Of a DNA stretch of 49,136 nucleotides, positions 35,765 to 44,344 are shown piece by piece. This DNA is from Leuconostoc inhae (GTDB taxonomy: Bacteria > Bacillota > Bacilli > Lactobacillales > Lactobacillaceae): the NCBI RefSeq assembly GCF_019656015.1, contig NZ_BPKW01000012.1:1-49136 (forward strand), written 5' to 3'. The translations under genes and the position numbers were made by a program. Position 1 is the stretch's first letter, and every line of letters begins with the position of its first letter. A model generated the notes under the pieces. That model was given only the letters and a program-made list of their open reading frames with translations. It searched no databases and was not told where the DNA came from.

Positions 35765-38700
35765 GTGGATAAGACAAAAATTAAAAATTTTGCAATTGAT
35801 GCTAGACGTCAGTTGATTGAAGAAATCACACTTAAGGCACGTTTGATTGGCATCAGAAAAGATGGCATTCAAGAGCCAACCAACGAAACAAATCAAATCC
35901 AATTTTTTGGTGAGTATAGTATTAGCGGGGATGATATTCAACGCCGGCAAAAATTGGTGGCAGAGCTTAAGAAACGTAGTACGGGTAAAAAGTTAGAAGA
36001 AGTGTTACCTGTGTTTATTGAAGAGATCGCCTACACATGGTTTAATCGTTTAATTGCCATTCGATTTATGGAAGTTAATCGTTATTTACCAAGCCGTATA
36101 CGTGTTTTGTCTTCTGAAACACCTGGTCAAAATCAGCCTGACATTATTACTGAAGCGTTTAACTCTGATTTGAAATTTAATGCTACTGAAACAGAGCAAA
36201 TAAAATTCGCTCTTCTTAATCAAACAGTCGACGTGATGAATGACTTGTACAAAATGATTTTTATTAAGCAAGCCAATAAATTAAACGACGTCTTGCCACA
36301 ACTATTTGAAAAAATTGCTGATTATTCTGAATTATTATTCACACCTAATTATACGGATGTTAATGGTGTGATTCACAAACTAGTTAATGATATTGATGAA
36401 GCTGATTTTGACGTCAATAAATCTGGTCAAGTTGAAATTATTGGCTGGTTATATCAGTATTACAATGAAGAGCCTAAAGCCATCGCTTTCAAAAAGTCTA
36501 AATACACGGAATCAGATATTCCAGCTGTTACTCAATTATTCACACCGGATTGGATTGTAAAATACCTGGTAGAAAACTCTCTAGGTCGATTCTGGATTGA
36601 TCATTTGCGAACTGCTGGAGATAGTCGTTCGGAAAAAGAGATTTCAGAAACATTCAACTGGTTTTACTACATGCCCGCTACTGAGCAAAGTACTAATATA
36701 ACTATTCAAATTGCTGACGAAGACATTTCAAAATCGGGAATTACAATTGAAAATATTAAGTTCATTGATCCTGCAATGGGGTCTGGTCACATACTAGTCT
36801 ATGCCTACGATGTGTTCATGCAAATTTATGAATCATTAGGATATTCACTGGTTGACGCTGCAAAGTTAATCGTTCAAAAAAATATATATGGGCTGGACAT
36901 CGACACTCGAGCTTTTCAGTTAACCTATTTTGCAATAATGATGAAGTTGCGAAAAGATGACCGCCGTGCATTAACTCGTGATATAAAACCAAACGTGTTT
37001 GATGTGCCAGAAAGCTCAACTATTGAAATCGACGTACTTGCAACATTAATTGACAAAACAGAATCAACGAACAAAGCACAGTTACGCAAAGATTTAGATA
37101 ATTTAATCAATGCCTTCAAATATGGGAATGAATATGGATCGTTAATCGATTTTGATAAAACATTGAACTGGAATGATCTTCAGCTGTTAACTAACCCCAA
37201 TCTTGCTCAAGGACAATCAACACTCGAAACAATTAATTTACCTTTATATCAGAAAAACTTAGCTGACCTTATTAAAGTAGGAATGTTACTCTTTCAAACA
37301 TACGAAATCGGTGTTATGAATCCACCGTACATGGGTTCGGGTAAGATGGATACGATTCTCGGAAAGTATGTTAAAACTAAATTTCCTCATTCAAAGTCAG
37401 ATTTATTTGCAGTCTTCATTGAACGATTAGGTAGCATGATAGCTAAACATGGTTACTATGCTATGATTACTCAGCACTCATGGATGTTTCTATCAAGTTT
37501 CGAGCAATTACGCGCAATGTTGACCAAACACACATTAATTAACCTCGCACATCTTGGAACCCGTGCGTTTGAGGAAATCGGTGGTGAAGTGGTTCAAACA
37601 GTTGCTTTCGTTATGCGAAAATCTTCTTTAAGCGAATATGTTGGAACATATGAACGGTTAGTTAATTTTGATTCGCAGCAAAAGAAGGAAATTGGGTTTA
37701 CTGAATCAGTTAAAAATTCTAATGTAGATTATCTTTATCGAACTAACCAAGCGAATTTTAAAAAGATTCCTGGTAATCCAATTGCGTATTGGGCGTCTTC
37801 AAAATTGCTGAAATCATTTAATGACAACATATTATTGCAAAATATTGGTGATTCTCGTAATGGCTTGCAACCCAAAGTAACCAGTCGTTTTGTAAGACAA
37901 TGGTATGAAGTAGAATACTTGAATATTAACTTTAAAATTGAGTCTATTACGCAGACAAATAATTCTACTGAAAAATGGTATCCATATAATAAAGGCGGTG
38001 CCAAACGAAAGTGGTATGGAAATTATGATTATGTCGTAAATTGGAAGTTCAATGGATCAGAAATTCGTAGCATTAAACGAAATGGAAAACCATACGCTGT
38101 CATCCCCAGTCAAAAATACTATTTTAAACCCTCATTAACATGGCCAAAAATTACATCAGGAACATTTTCTGCTAGATATCGAGTGAAAGGAAGTATCCCT
38201 GCTGATGCTGGAAACTCTACATATTTCAAAAATTTGTTTGATTTGAAATACGTGCTTGGTGTGGTCAATACTAAAGTCGGCGATTATATTTTGAAAATGC
38301 TAAATCCCACTCTTAATTTACAAACCAGAGAATTTGCCTCATTGCCAATTATAGAACATGTAAATAAAAATGCAGTTGCTGAAACTGTTAATGAAAATAT
38401 TAAAATTACTAAAACTGACTGGGATTCCTTCGAAACTTCATGGGATTTTACCCAACATCCACTCCTTTCAAAAATCGATGAACATAATCGAAATTGGACA
38501 GTAGAAGCTGTATACGAATCATGGGCTGATGAAGCGCAAACGCGATTTGATCAACTGAAAGCAAATGAAGAAGAGTTAAATCGAATTTTTATTGATTTAT
38601 ATGGGTTGCAAGATGAGCTCACCCCAGAGGTAGAGGATAAGGACGTTTCGGTACGTCGTGCCGATCAGAATCGTGATATTAAGTCACTATTATCTTACTT

Positions 38701-39409
38701 TATTGGTTTGGTGTTTGGTCGATATTCATTAGATGTCAAAGGTTTAGTTTTTGCTGGTGGTGAATTTGACAAGGCAAAGTATCAAACGTTCATTCCTAAT
38801 ACCGATGATGTTGTGATGTTAACTGATGCTGATTATTTTGGTGATGAGCGTGATATCATGTATCGCTTTAAAGAATTTTTAGCAACTACATTTGGTGAAG
38901 GTAACTTAATTCAAAATCTTAATTTTATTGCTGATGTTTTGGGTGGAAAAGGTAAGCCCGAAGAAGTAATTCGAAATTATTTCTTTAAAGATTTTTTCAA
39001 GGATCACGTACAAATCTACAAAAAGCGTCCAATTTATTGGCAATTAGAATCTGGAAAATTAGGTGGATTCAAGGCACTAATTTATTTGCATCGTTATGAT
39101 GAAAATACAATGGCAATGATTCGTACCAACTACCTCAATGAGTTACAAAACGCGTATGAAGCACGCCTGAGCACATTAACTAATTTGATTGATAATGCTA
39201 CTGACACTAAATCTAAGAATGGGTACGAAAAGCAACGTGTCAAGTTAACCAATCAGCTAGATGAGTTAGTTATGTTTGAAGATAAAATTGCTTATTTGGC
39301 TAGTAAACATGTTGTCCTTGATCTTGATGATGGTGTTGTGGAAAATTATAAAAAAGTTCAATCTGATGAAGATGGCAACTTGCTGAATGTGTTTAGTAAG
39401 TTAAAGTAA
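35765..39409 (+). CDS. pglX: BREX adenine-specific methyltransferase PglX (expressed copy)
   Basis: 1214 residues from GTG 35765, with AGGGA upstream. SAM-binding motif DPAMGSGH at 335-342, catalytic NPPY at 519-522. PglX methylates the BREX site (N6-adenine) and marks self DNA. From the repeats it divides into: constant N-terminus (1-147), arm A (148-234), methyltransferase core (235-654), arm B (655-678), probable target-recognition part (679-884), arm C (885-910) and C-terminus (911-1214). The three arms recur inverted in the silent copy at 41987-44262, so the present sequence is one of several possible forms. Confidence 0.93.
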   Translation: MDKTKIKNFAIDARRQLIEEITLKARLIGIRKDGIQEPTNETNQIQFFGEYSISGDDIQRRQKLVAELKKRSTGKKLEEVLPVFIEEIAYTWFNRLIAIRFMEVNRYLPSRIRVLSSETPGQNQPDIITEAFNSDLKFNATETEQIKFALLNQTVDVMNDLYKMIFIKQANKLNDVLPQLFEKIADYSELLFTPNYTDVNGVIHKLVNDIDEADFDVNKSGQVEIIGWLYQYYNEEPKAIAFKKSKYTESDIPAVTQLFTPDWIVKYLVENSLGRFWIDHLRTAGDSRSEKEISETFNWFYYMPATEQSTNITIQIADEDISKSGITIENIKFIDPAMGSGHILVYAYDVFMQIYESLGYSLVDAAKLIVQKNIYGLDIDTRAFQLTYFAIMMKLRKDDRRALTRDIKPNVFDVPESSTIEIDVLATLIDKTESTNKAQLRKDLDNLINAFKYGNEYGSLIDFDKTLNWNDLQLLTNPNLAQGQSTLETINLPLYQKNLADLIKVGMLLFQTYEIGVMNPPYMGSGKMDTILGKYVKTKFPHSKSDLFAVFIERLGSMIAKHGYYAMITQHSWMFLSSFEQLRAMLTKHTLINLAHLGTRAFEEIGGEVVQTVAFVMRKSSLSEYVGTYERLVNFDSQQKKEIGFTESVKNSNVDYLYRTNQANFKKIPGNPIAYWASSKLLKSFNDNILLQNIGDSRNGLQPKVTSRFVRQWYEVEYLNINFKIESITQTNNSTEKWYPYNKGGAKRKWYGNYDYVVNWKFNGSEIRSIKRNGKPYAVIPSQKYYFKPSLTWPKITSGTFSARYRVKGSIPADAGNSTYFKNLFDLKYVLGVVNTKVGDYILKMLNPTLNLQTREFASLPIIEHVNKNAVAETVNENIKITKTDWDSFETSWDFTQHPLLSKIDEHNRNWTVEAVYESWADEAQTRFDQLKANEEELNRIFIDLYGLQDELTPEVEDKDVSVRRADQNRDIKSLLSYFIGLVFGRYSLDVKGLVFAGGEFDKAKYQTFIPNTDDVVMLTDADYFGDERDIMYRFKEFLATTFGEGNLIQNLNFIADVLGGKGKPEEVIRNYFFKDFFKDHVQIYKKRPIYWQLESGKLGGFKALIYLHRYDENTMAMIRTNYLNELQNAYEARLSTLTNLIDNATDTKSKNGYEKQRVKLTNQLDELVMFEDKIAYLASKHVVLDLDDGVVENYKKVQSDEDGNLLNVFSKLK
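36207..36466 (+). repeat. Inverted repeat A, arm in active pglX (260 bp)
   Basis: By direct comparison it matches the reverse complement of 44003-44262 with 8 mismatches (about 97%). The first 79 bp (36207-36285) are identical. Confidence 0.92.
37729..37797 (+). repeat. Inverted repeat B, arm in active pglX (69 bp)
   Basis: Matches the reverse complement of 42774-42842 with 6 mismatches. Contains a 26-bp identical core coding for TNQANF and neighbours, at the boundary between the methyltransferase core and the variable recognition part. Confidence 0.88.
38417..38493 (+). repeat. Inverted repeat C, arm in active pglX (77 bp)
   Basis: Identical over all 77 bp to the reverse complement of 42069-42145. 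Encodes DWDSFETSWDFTQHPLLSK and onward to EHNR. Confidence 0.92.
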
Positions 39410-39421
39410 GCGGTTTAAATA

Positions 39422-39461
39422 GAACATACGTTCGTATTTGTTGGAGTTATCATGGTATAAT
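39422..39461 (+). promoter_or_regulatory. Promoter and possible operator of the abi gene
   Basis: Extended -10 TGGTATAAT (39453-39461). About 12 bp upstream is an imperfect palindrome centred on TACGTTCGTA (39422-39441) that could be an operator. GAGGAA precedes ATG 39488. Confidence 0.45.
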
Positions 39462-39487
39462 AAATTATCAATCAGATGAGGAATACT

Positions 39488-40564
39488 ATGACAAATGTAT
39501 TATCACACTCCTTAAGAGTGAAACCAGCTTTAACTCTTTCTGAACAGGTAAATAAGCTGAAACAAAAGTACCGCCTAGAAATACCAGATGAAGACAAAGC
39601 AAAGAAAGAACTTTTGAACAAAAATTATTTTGATTTAATTAATGGTTTGGAAGAACTGTTCCCGTCTGGAGTGGCAAAGAACGGCAAGCCTAAATCATTT
39701 GAATCGTATTCGTTTGACGATTTTTTGCTGTTATACGATTTTAATATATAGTTTAGAACGTATATGTTACGTATTATTGCCGATTTTGAAATTAAATTGA
39801 AATCGGTGTCTTCGTATTACTTTACACAAGCTTTCGCTTCAACTCAGTATGGTACTTTAGCGTACCTAGATGAGAATAATTATGTAAAACGAACAGAGTA
39901 TCTTGATTGCCAGTTAGCTGATCATTTTGAAAATTTTTTCTTTCTGGATAATACACGGAATGTAAGCCCACAGTTTCAAGCTTACGTAAAACCAGAGCAA
40001 CCATTAACAGATATTCTTTACAGAAATAAGAATTTGCGCAAAGAGATGATTGCAAATTCTCTGTTAGTTCCTTATCAAGTACCACCGTTATGGGTTGTTG
40101 TGAAGATTCTTGATTTTGGAAAATTGTATCATTTTGTAGCGTATATGAAGGATAACGTTATTGCTAAAATACGCAAGGAGATGGGGTTTGAAAATTATAC
40201 AACCTATGAATTTTTAAGTGTATTACAAATGGTGTTGGCGCTACGTAATACACTAGCGCATTTTCAAATGGTTAATAAGTTTTCTTTTCAAAAACCAATT
40301 GCGCAAAACTTATTGTCGAAACTTCGAGCACATGACAGTCGACTAGTTACAGATTTGACGCAATTACCATTAGAAGTATCTATCTTTGATATTACTCGGC
40401 TACTAAATAAGTCTGTCGAAGTATCAAGCCTTAATCAAGCATTTCAGGTAGTAGAAATCTCACCATACTTACCTAAACAAGAGAAGAATGTGTTAGTTCG
40501 TAATTTGCTTACTTCTATGGGAAATGGGGAGCCTTCTGATTGGAAGTTCTTGACAAGTAATTAA
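39488..40564 (+). pseudogene. Abi_2-family (AbiD/AbiF-like) abortive infection gene split by an in-frame TAG
   Basis: One continuous frame of ~358 codons broken only by TAG at 39749-39751, between LLLYDFNI and FRTYMLRIIADFEIKLKS. The upstream part has the Abi_2 start (KPALTLSEQVNKLKQKYRLEI, KKELLNKNYFDLINGLEELF). The downstream part has the middle and end, including LRNTLAHFQ, an Rx4H-like motif seen in this HEPN-related family. Such proteins cause cell arrest on phage infection. It is either a nonsense mutant, a read-through gene or two polypeptides (the second could start at ATG 39764). It lies inside the invertible BREX segment in the pglX orientation. Confidence 0.75.
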
Positions 40565-40770
40565 AGAATTAGTATTATTATTATATAGACTATGCAGAGA
40601 TGCTAATGTGGGTCAACATTGATAGATGAGTGGTTGAAGGCAATGACAATAAGACCTGAATACTACAACTTTAGAAGATGCCACTATCGAGGCTGCACTT
40701 ATGCAGTAGCGTCATTAGATAAATAAGCGCTGATGACACATTTGGGCCGCAAGACTCAAATGCTACATAA
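40565..40770. other. Non-coding gap between abi and recombinase, possible decayed coding
   Basis: No intact gene. One frame reads EWLKAMTIRPEYYNFRR and an overlapping frame LEDATIEAALMQ before stops, which could be the frameshifted remains of a gene I cannot identify. Small hairpins (CTGCA-CTTA-TGCAG near 40693) are present. Confidence 0.3.
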
Positions 40771-40774
40771 ATCA

Positions 40775-40808
40775 AAAACGAAATCCGTTGGATTTCGTTT
40801 TTTTTATT
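40775..40808. terminator. Terminator between abi and recombinase genes
   Basis: AAAACGAAATCC (40775-40786), GTT loop, GGATTTCGTTTT (40790-40801), then a long T-run. The A-rich left side allows weak use from the other strand. Confidence 0.88.
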
Positions 40809-40884
40809 ATCTTAGTTTAAGGGAATGCGGCAGTTATGAGATTCATGTTTTGAATACTAAATACTTGAATCATTTTACTAAATG

Positions 40885-40902
40885 GTGCCAAATATTGTGC
40901 CA
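40885..40902 (+). repeat. GTGCCA repeat pair downstream of the recombinase gene
   Basis: GTGCCA at 40885-40890 and 40897-40902, 12 bp apart. Opposite in orientation to the pair at 42019-42035. Candidate arm-type binding sites for the recombinase. Confidence 0.4.
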
Positions 40903-40908
40903 AAAATA

Positions 40909-41994
40909 TTAACTATCTATTAGACCAATAATTTTAATGATTTGGCTTTGATCTTGTGCTTCCAATTCCTTAATAATGTGTAAATAGGTGGACTGGGTAG
41001 TAGTGATATTACTATGTCCTAGCCGCTTTGAAACTGAAAGAACACTGACGCCCTTGTACAATAGGACTGATGCGTGAGTGTGGCGCAAAGCATGAAAAGT
41101 TATTTCTGACAAACTGAGTTCTTTTAATTTTGCGTGTAAAACTTGATTAATTTGTGCACTAACTAGTATACGATGGTTGACTAGGAAAATAGGATGAAAA
41201 TTATCAACATTGTTAAAAGATAAAAACTTCTTGAGCAAATTTATAGTATGCTTGTCAATTGTAACTATTCTGACAGATGATGCGGTTTTAGTCTTTTTAA
41301 ATCCGGTTCTATATTTATAATCCCAAGTCTTAGTAATTGAAATGGTTTGGCTGGAAAAGTCAATTGCGTCACGTGTTATACCGGCTACTTCAGCGTAGCG
41401 CATGCCAGTCACTGCGGCAATGTAAATCATCATTTCACTAGGGTCTAAATAATTAATGTTGCTAATTAGTTTACGCCATTCGTTATAGCTCAACGCTTTC
41501 TTATTTTCGATAGAGGGTTTACCAGTTATTACAGCTTTACGGGTGGGATCAGTTGGAATAATGTTTTCATCCAATGCATCGAGCAAACAAGCACGAATGT
41601 ATTTATGTAGCCCGCTAACAGTACGCTTTGCATGCGTTTTAGCAAAAATATTTAGTTTTTCTTGGTACATTGTTTTGGTGATATCAATTAATTTTGTATC
41701 ACCAAATAGCTTGCTGATATGTTTTGCGGTACTGACATACTTCATGTAGGTAATATCTGAGACAATATCTTCTTTATAAAGTTTTATCCAATTTTGATAG
41801 TATTTCAGTAGAGATTGTTGTCCGCGCAAGTATGTTGTGAGTTTGGGATTGTTGACTTGAACATATGATGCAGCACTGATAGCTTCTGATTTGATTCGGA
41901 ATCCAGACTTTCTAAGCTTTCGGTAATTTCCATTGGCATCTTTGAACGAAATTTCAAATTGCCACACATTTCCACGTTTACGATAACTAACCAT
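40909..41994 (-). CDS. Tyrosine recombinase of the pglX inversion cassette
   Basis: 361 residues from ATG 41994, which has AGGAGGAG upstream; the frame extends to 42084 but those codons overlap the pglX fragment. It has an N-terminal arm-binding-like domain (MVSYRKRGNVWQFEISFKDA), a SAM-like core-binding domain (~60-150) and a catalytic domain with R199 (TGMRYAEV), H301 and R304 (HALRHTHAS), H327 (LGHSN) and Y337 (STYLHI). All five key residues are present, so it should be active. It resembles phage/ICE integrases, but no other mobile-element gene is nearby. Its place between two inverted pglX copies makes it the likely invertase. Confidence 0.9.
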   Translation of the reverse strand: MVSYRKRGNVWQFEISFKDANGNYRKLRKSGFRIKSEAISAASYVQVNNPKLTTYLRGQQSLLKYYQNWIKLYKEDIVSDITYMKYVSTAKHISKLFGDTKLIDITKTMYQEKLNIFAKTHAKRTVSGLHKYIRACLLDALDENIIPTDPTRKAVITGKPSIENKKALSYNEWRKLISNINYLDPSEMMIYIAAVTGMRYAEVAGITRDAIDFSSQTISITKTWDYKYRTGFKKTKTASSVRIVTIDKHTINLLKKFLSFNNVDNFHPIFLVNHRILVSAQINQVLHAKLKELSLSEITFHALRHTHASVLLYKGVSVLSVSKRLGHSNITTTQSTYLHIIKELEAQDQSQIIKIIGLIDS

Positions 41995-42018
41995 ATTTAT
42001 TAATTCTCCTCCTGAATT

Positions 42019-42035
42019 TGGCACTTTTTTGGCAC
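42019..42035 (+). repeat. TGGCAC repeat pair upstream of the recombinase gene
   Basis: TGGCAC at 42019-42024 and 42030-42035, 11 bp apart, between the recombinase start and arm C. Mirrors the GTGCCA pair at 40885-40902. Confidence 0.4.
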
Positions 42036-42068
42036 ACATCCGAAATTGTATCAATTTTTGGCGGAGAT

Positions 42069-42145
42069 TTTCGATTATGTTCATCGATTTTTGAAAGGAG
42101 TGGATGTTGGGTAAAATCCCATGAAGTTTCGAAGGAATCCCAGTC
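42069..42145 (-). repeat. Inverted repeat C, arm in silent pglX (77 bp)
   Basis: Exact reverse complement of 38417-38493. Lies 75 bp upstream of the recombinase start codon. Confidence 0.92.
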
Positions 42146-42773
42146 TTGTTTCACAGTTTCAATATTACTTAATACATTTTTATCTACATTCAGGCTATCA
42201 ATAGCAGAAACAAAAGGTAGTTGCCTTATTGTGCCGGCGCCAGTATTGATTGTTGGATTAATTAACTTTACAGAATAATTACCAACTTTTGAATTTAAAA
42301 ATCCCAGTAATTTATTATAATTAGAAATTTCGTTTGGGAACATTCCATTAGCACCTGAATCAAAAATGAATCCTGTACCATAGTACCTAGCGCTGTACAT
42401 TCCACTTGTTACACCAGTCCACGTAATTCCTGGCCTAAAATAATATGATTCATTTGAAATTTTCCAACCAAGATTATCTCCGAGTTGTGGATAAATTTTT
42501 TTAGTATTTTCTTTAATTTCAAATCCGTTGTTGAACCAGTTGACAACATACTCATTGTTTCCATACCATTTTTTAAAGTTTCCGCCTTTATTATATGGCA
42601 CCCATTTTTTTGCCTGTGTTATTTCAATGTTAGCGTCGGAAAGAGTTGAGTTATTAATCCGGACTTCATACCAAAATCGTAAGAATTTTGCATTATTACC
42701 TGTTCGCATACCGATTCCAGCAAACGCAACATCTGAAATGATCCTGTCTTTAAAAGTTTCTAAGTATTTATCA

Positions 42774-42842
42774 GATGCCCAATACGCAATCGGACTACCG
42801 GGAATCTTCTTAAAATTCGCTTGGTTAGTTCGATATAGATAA
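42774..42842 (-). repeat. Inverted repeat B, arm in silent pglX (69 bp)
   Basis: Reverse complement of 37729-37797 with 6 mismatches. Confidence 0.88.
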
Positions 42843-44002
42843 CCGGCAGCAGGATTCTCAATAATTTCCAGTACCTTCTGATCTTGAACTGCCATCCCCC
42901 CAGTGAATTCAGATAATTTAACATATGAGCCCAGTTCATGATTGGGGCTATTTTGAATGACAAAAGTATTGATTGGCACAGTCGCCTCTTCAAAAGCTGA
43001 GTATTCCATTTGAATTAAACTTGAGATTTGCTTGTTATCAACAATATAAGTCCGTAAGGCTTCGTAAGTTTTAATAAACATCCAAACGAATGGTGTCATG
43101 TAGGCAGCATAGCCATCTGGTTTAAGCATCTGTAAATTGTTGAAAATAAATACTGAAAACAGGTCGCCCTTATAGGCTTTAAAGTGATTATTGATATATT
43201 TCTTTAAACTTGCTTCAAACTTGTTCATATACGGAGGATTGGTGACAACCACTTCATACTTTGTCTGAAGTACGTTAATAATGCTTAACATGTTGATAAT
43301 GCTGTCTTTTGAAGCAGATATTCCAAAAATGTCTAATTCATCAGCTTCAATCTTGGTAATTTCAGACTTTAATAGGTCAATATCATATTGCTTTTCAAAC
43401 TGCATTATAGAACCGAGTTCAGTAGCATTTTCAAAAAGTGTCACCAACGATTTAATTTCAGAGGCAATATTTTCGGAAAGTTGTTTGTAAATGTCATCTG
43501 CTATATTTGTTACATCACGGAAAACATAAACCCTTGGGTTAGTACTACTTGTCAATATGCGGCGATTATATTCGCGAGCCTTCATCATTAATGCAAAGTA
43601 TGCGAGTTGATAAGCTCGCTTATCAATTTCAAGTCCCACAATATTATTTTCGAGAATTAACAATGCTGCTTCGCGTGACGAGTATCCGCGCTCTTCATAC
43701 ATTTTTATCAGTACATCAAAAGCATAAACGAGAATATGACCTGAGCCCATGGCATTATCCAGTATTTTAATATTTTCAAGCTTTAGGTCGTCGGTACGAC
43801 GTTTTATGTCAGCAGGTAACAGATATTTAAGATCTTTGTCAATCTTGCTATTGGCTTCGTGTTCAATCCAATACTTTCCTAACGAGTTATCAACCATGTA
43901 TCTCACAACCCAATCAGTTGTAAAAAGTTGAGTGGCTGCAGGAATGTCAGCTCTCTTAACAGCGCCACCAGTGATATTGACAACGCGCTCATGTGGTTCA
44001 GT

Positions 44003-44262
44003 ATTGTAATACTGATATAACCAGCCAATAATTTCAACTTGACCAGATTTGTTGACGTCAAAATCAGCTTTATCAATATCATTAACTAGTTTGTGAATGA
44101 CACCATTCACATCCGTATAATTAGGTGTGAACAATAGTTCAGAATAATCAGCAATTTTTTCAAATAGTTGCGGCAAGACGTCATTTAATTTATTGGCTTG
44201 CTTAATAAAAATCATTTTGTACAAGTCATTCATCACGTCGACTGTTTGATTAAGAAGAGCGA
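44003..44262 (-). repeat. Inverted repeat A, arm in silent pglX (260 bp)
   Basis: Reverse complement of 36207-36466 with 8 mismatches. Its outer edge marks the end of pglX homology, next to the pglZ promoter region. Confidence 0.92.
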
Positions 44263-44344
44263 TTATTTATATTATTTTGTCTGTGTTTTTTATACCAATC
44301 TAAAGTAAAATAGAAGTAAGATACTTTTGGGAGTTAATATATAA
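44263..44344 (+). promoter_or_regulatory. Probable pglZ-brxL promoter region
   Basis: The preceding 3.4 kb is occupied by minus-strand genes, so pglZ needs its own promoter between the arm A edge and 44344. Candidate -10 boxes are TATACC (44291-44296) and TAAAAT (44306-44311), neither with a convincing -35. GGGAG lies about 10 nt before the ATG. The placement outside the repeat keeps pglZ-brxL expressed whatever the cassette orientation. Confidence 0.4.

Larger units (their letters stand above)
36207..44262. other. Invertible pglX cassette (recombinase-driven shuffling region)
   Basis: About 8.06 kb bounded by the outer inverted repeats. It holds the 3' three-quarters of pglX, the Abi_2 gene, the tyrosine recombinase and the opposing pglX fragment. 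Homology to the active gene stops abruptly at the outer edges (36207 and 44262) and at the inner edges of arm C (38493 and 42069), as expected if these are recombination boundaries. Confidence 0.8.
41987..44262 (-). pseudogene. pglX: Silent, truncated second pglX (donor cassette), inverted
   Basis: Open frame of ~749 codons (first usable GTG at 44236) corresponding to PglX residues ~148-910. It has its own DNAMGSGH and NPPYMNKF motifs but diverges strongly from the active copy between the repeat arms. It lacks the first ~147 residues (a stop lies just upstream), any promoter, and the last ~300 residues: after EHNR it runs into unrelated codons ending at 41987 within the recombinase start. It is therefore not a functional methyltransferase alone but a reservoir of alternative core and recognition modules, brought into the expressed gene by inversion. 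Confidence 0.88.

Noticed and set aside
40909-41994. Tyrosine recombinase as sign of a prophage or integrative element
   Set aside because: No phage, conjugation or excisionase genes are nearby and no tRNA attachment site is seen. Its position between inverted pglX copies explains it better as an invertase.
41995-42084. Upstream extension of the recombinase by 30 residues
   Set aside because: Those codons overlap the pglX fragment and arm C, and a strong AGGAGGAG site directs the start at 41994.
41987-44236. Second pglX as an independently working methyltransferase
   Set aside because: It lacks about 147 N-terminal and 300 C-terminal residues and has no promoter or ribosome-binding site, so it is a silent donor.
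36207-44262. CRISPR array or other short regularly spaced repeats
   Set aside because: The repeats are few, long and inverted, and lie in coding sequence. No regularly spaced short repeats were seen anywhere in the window.
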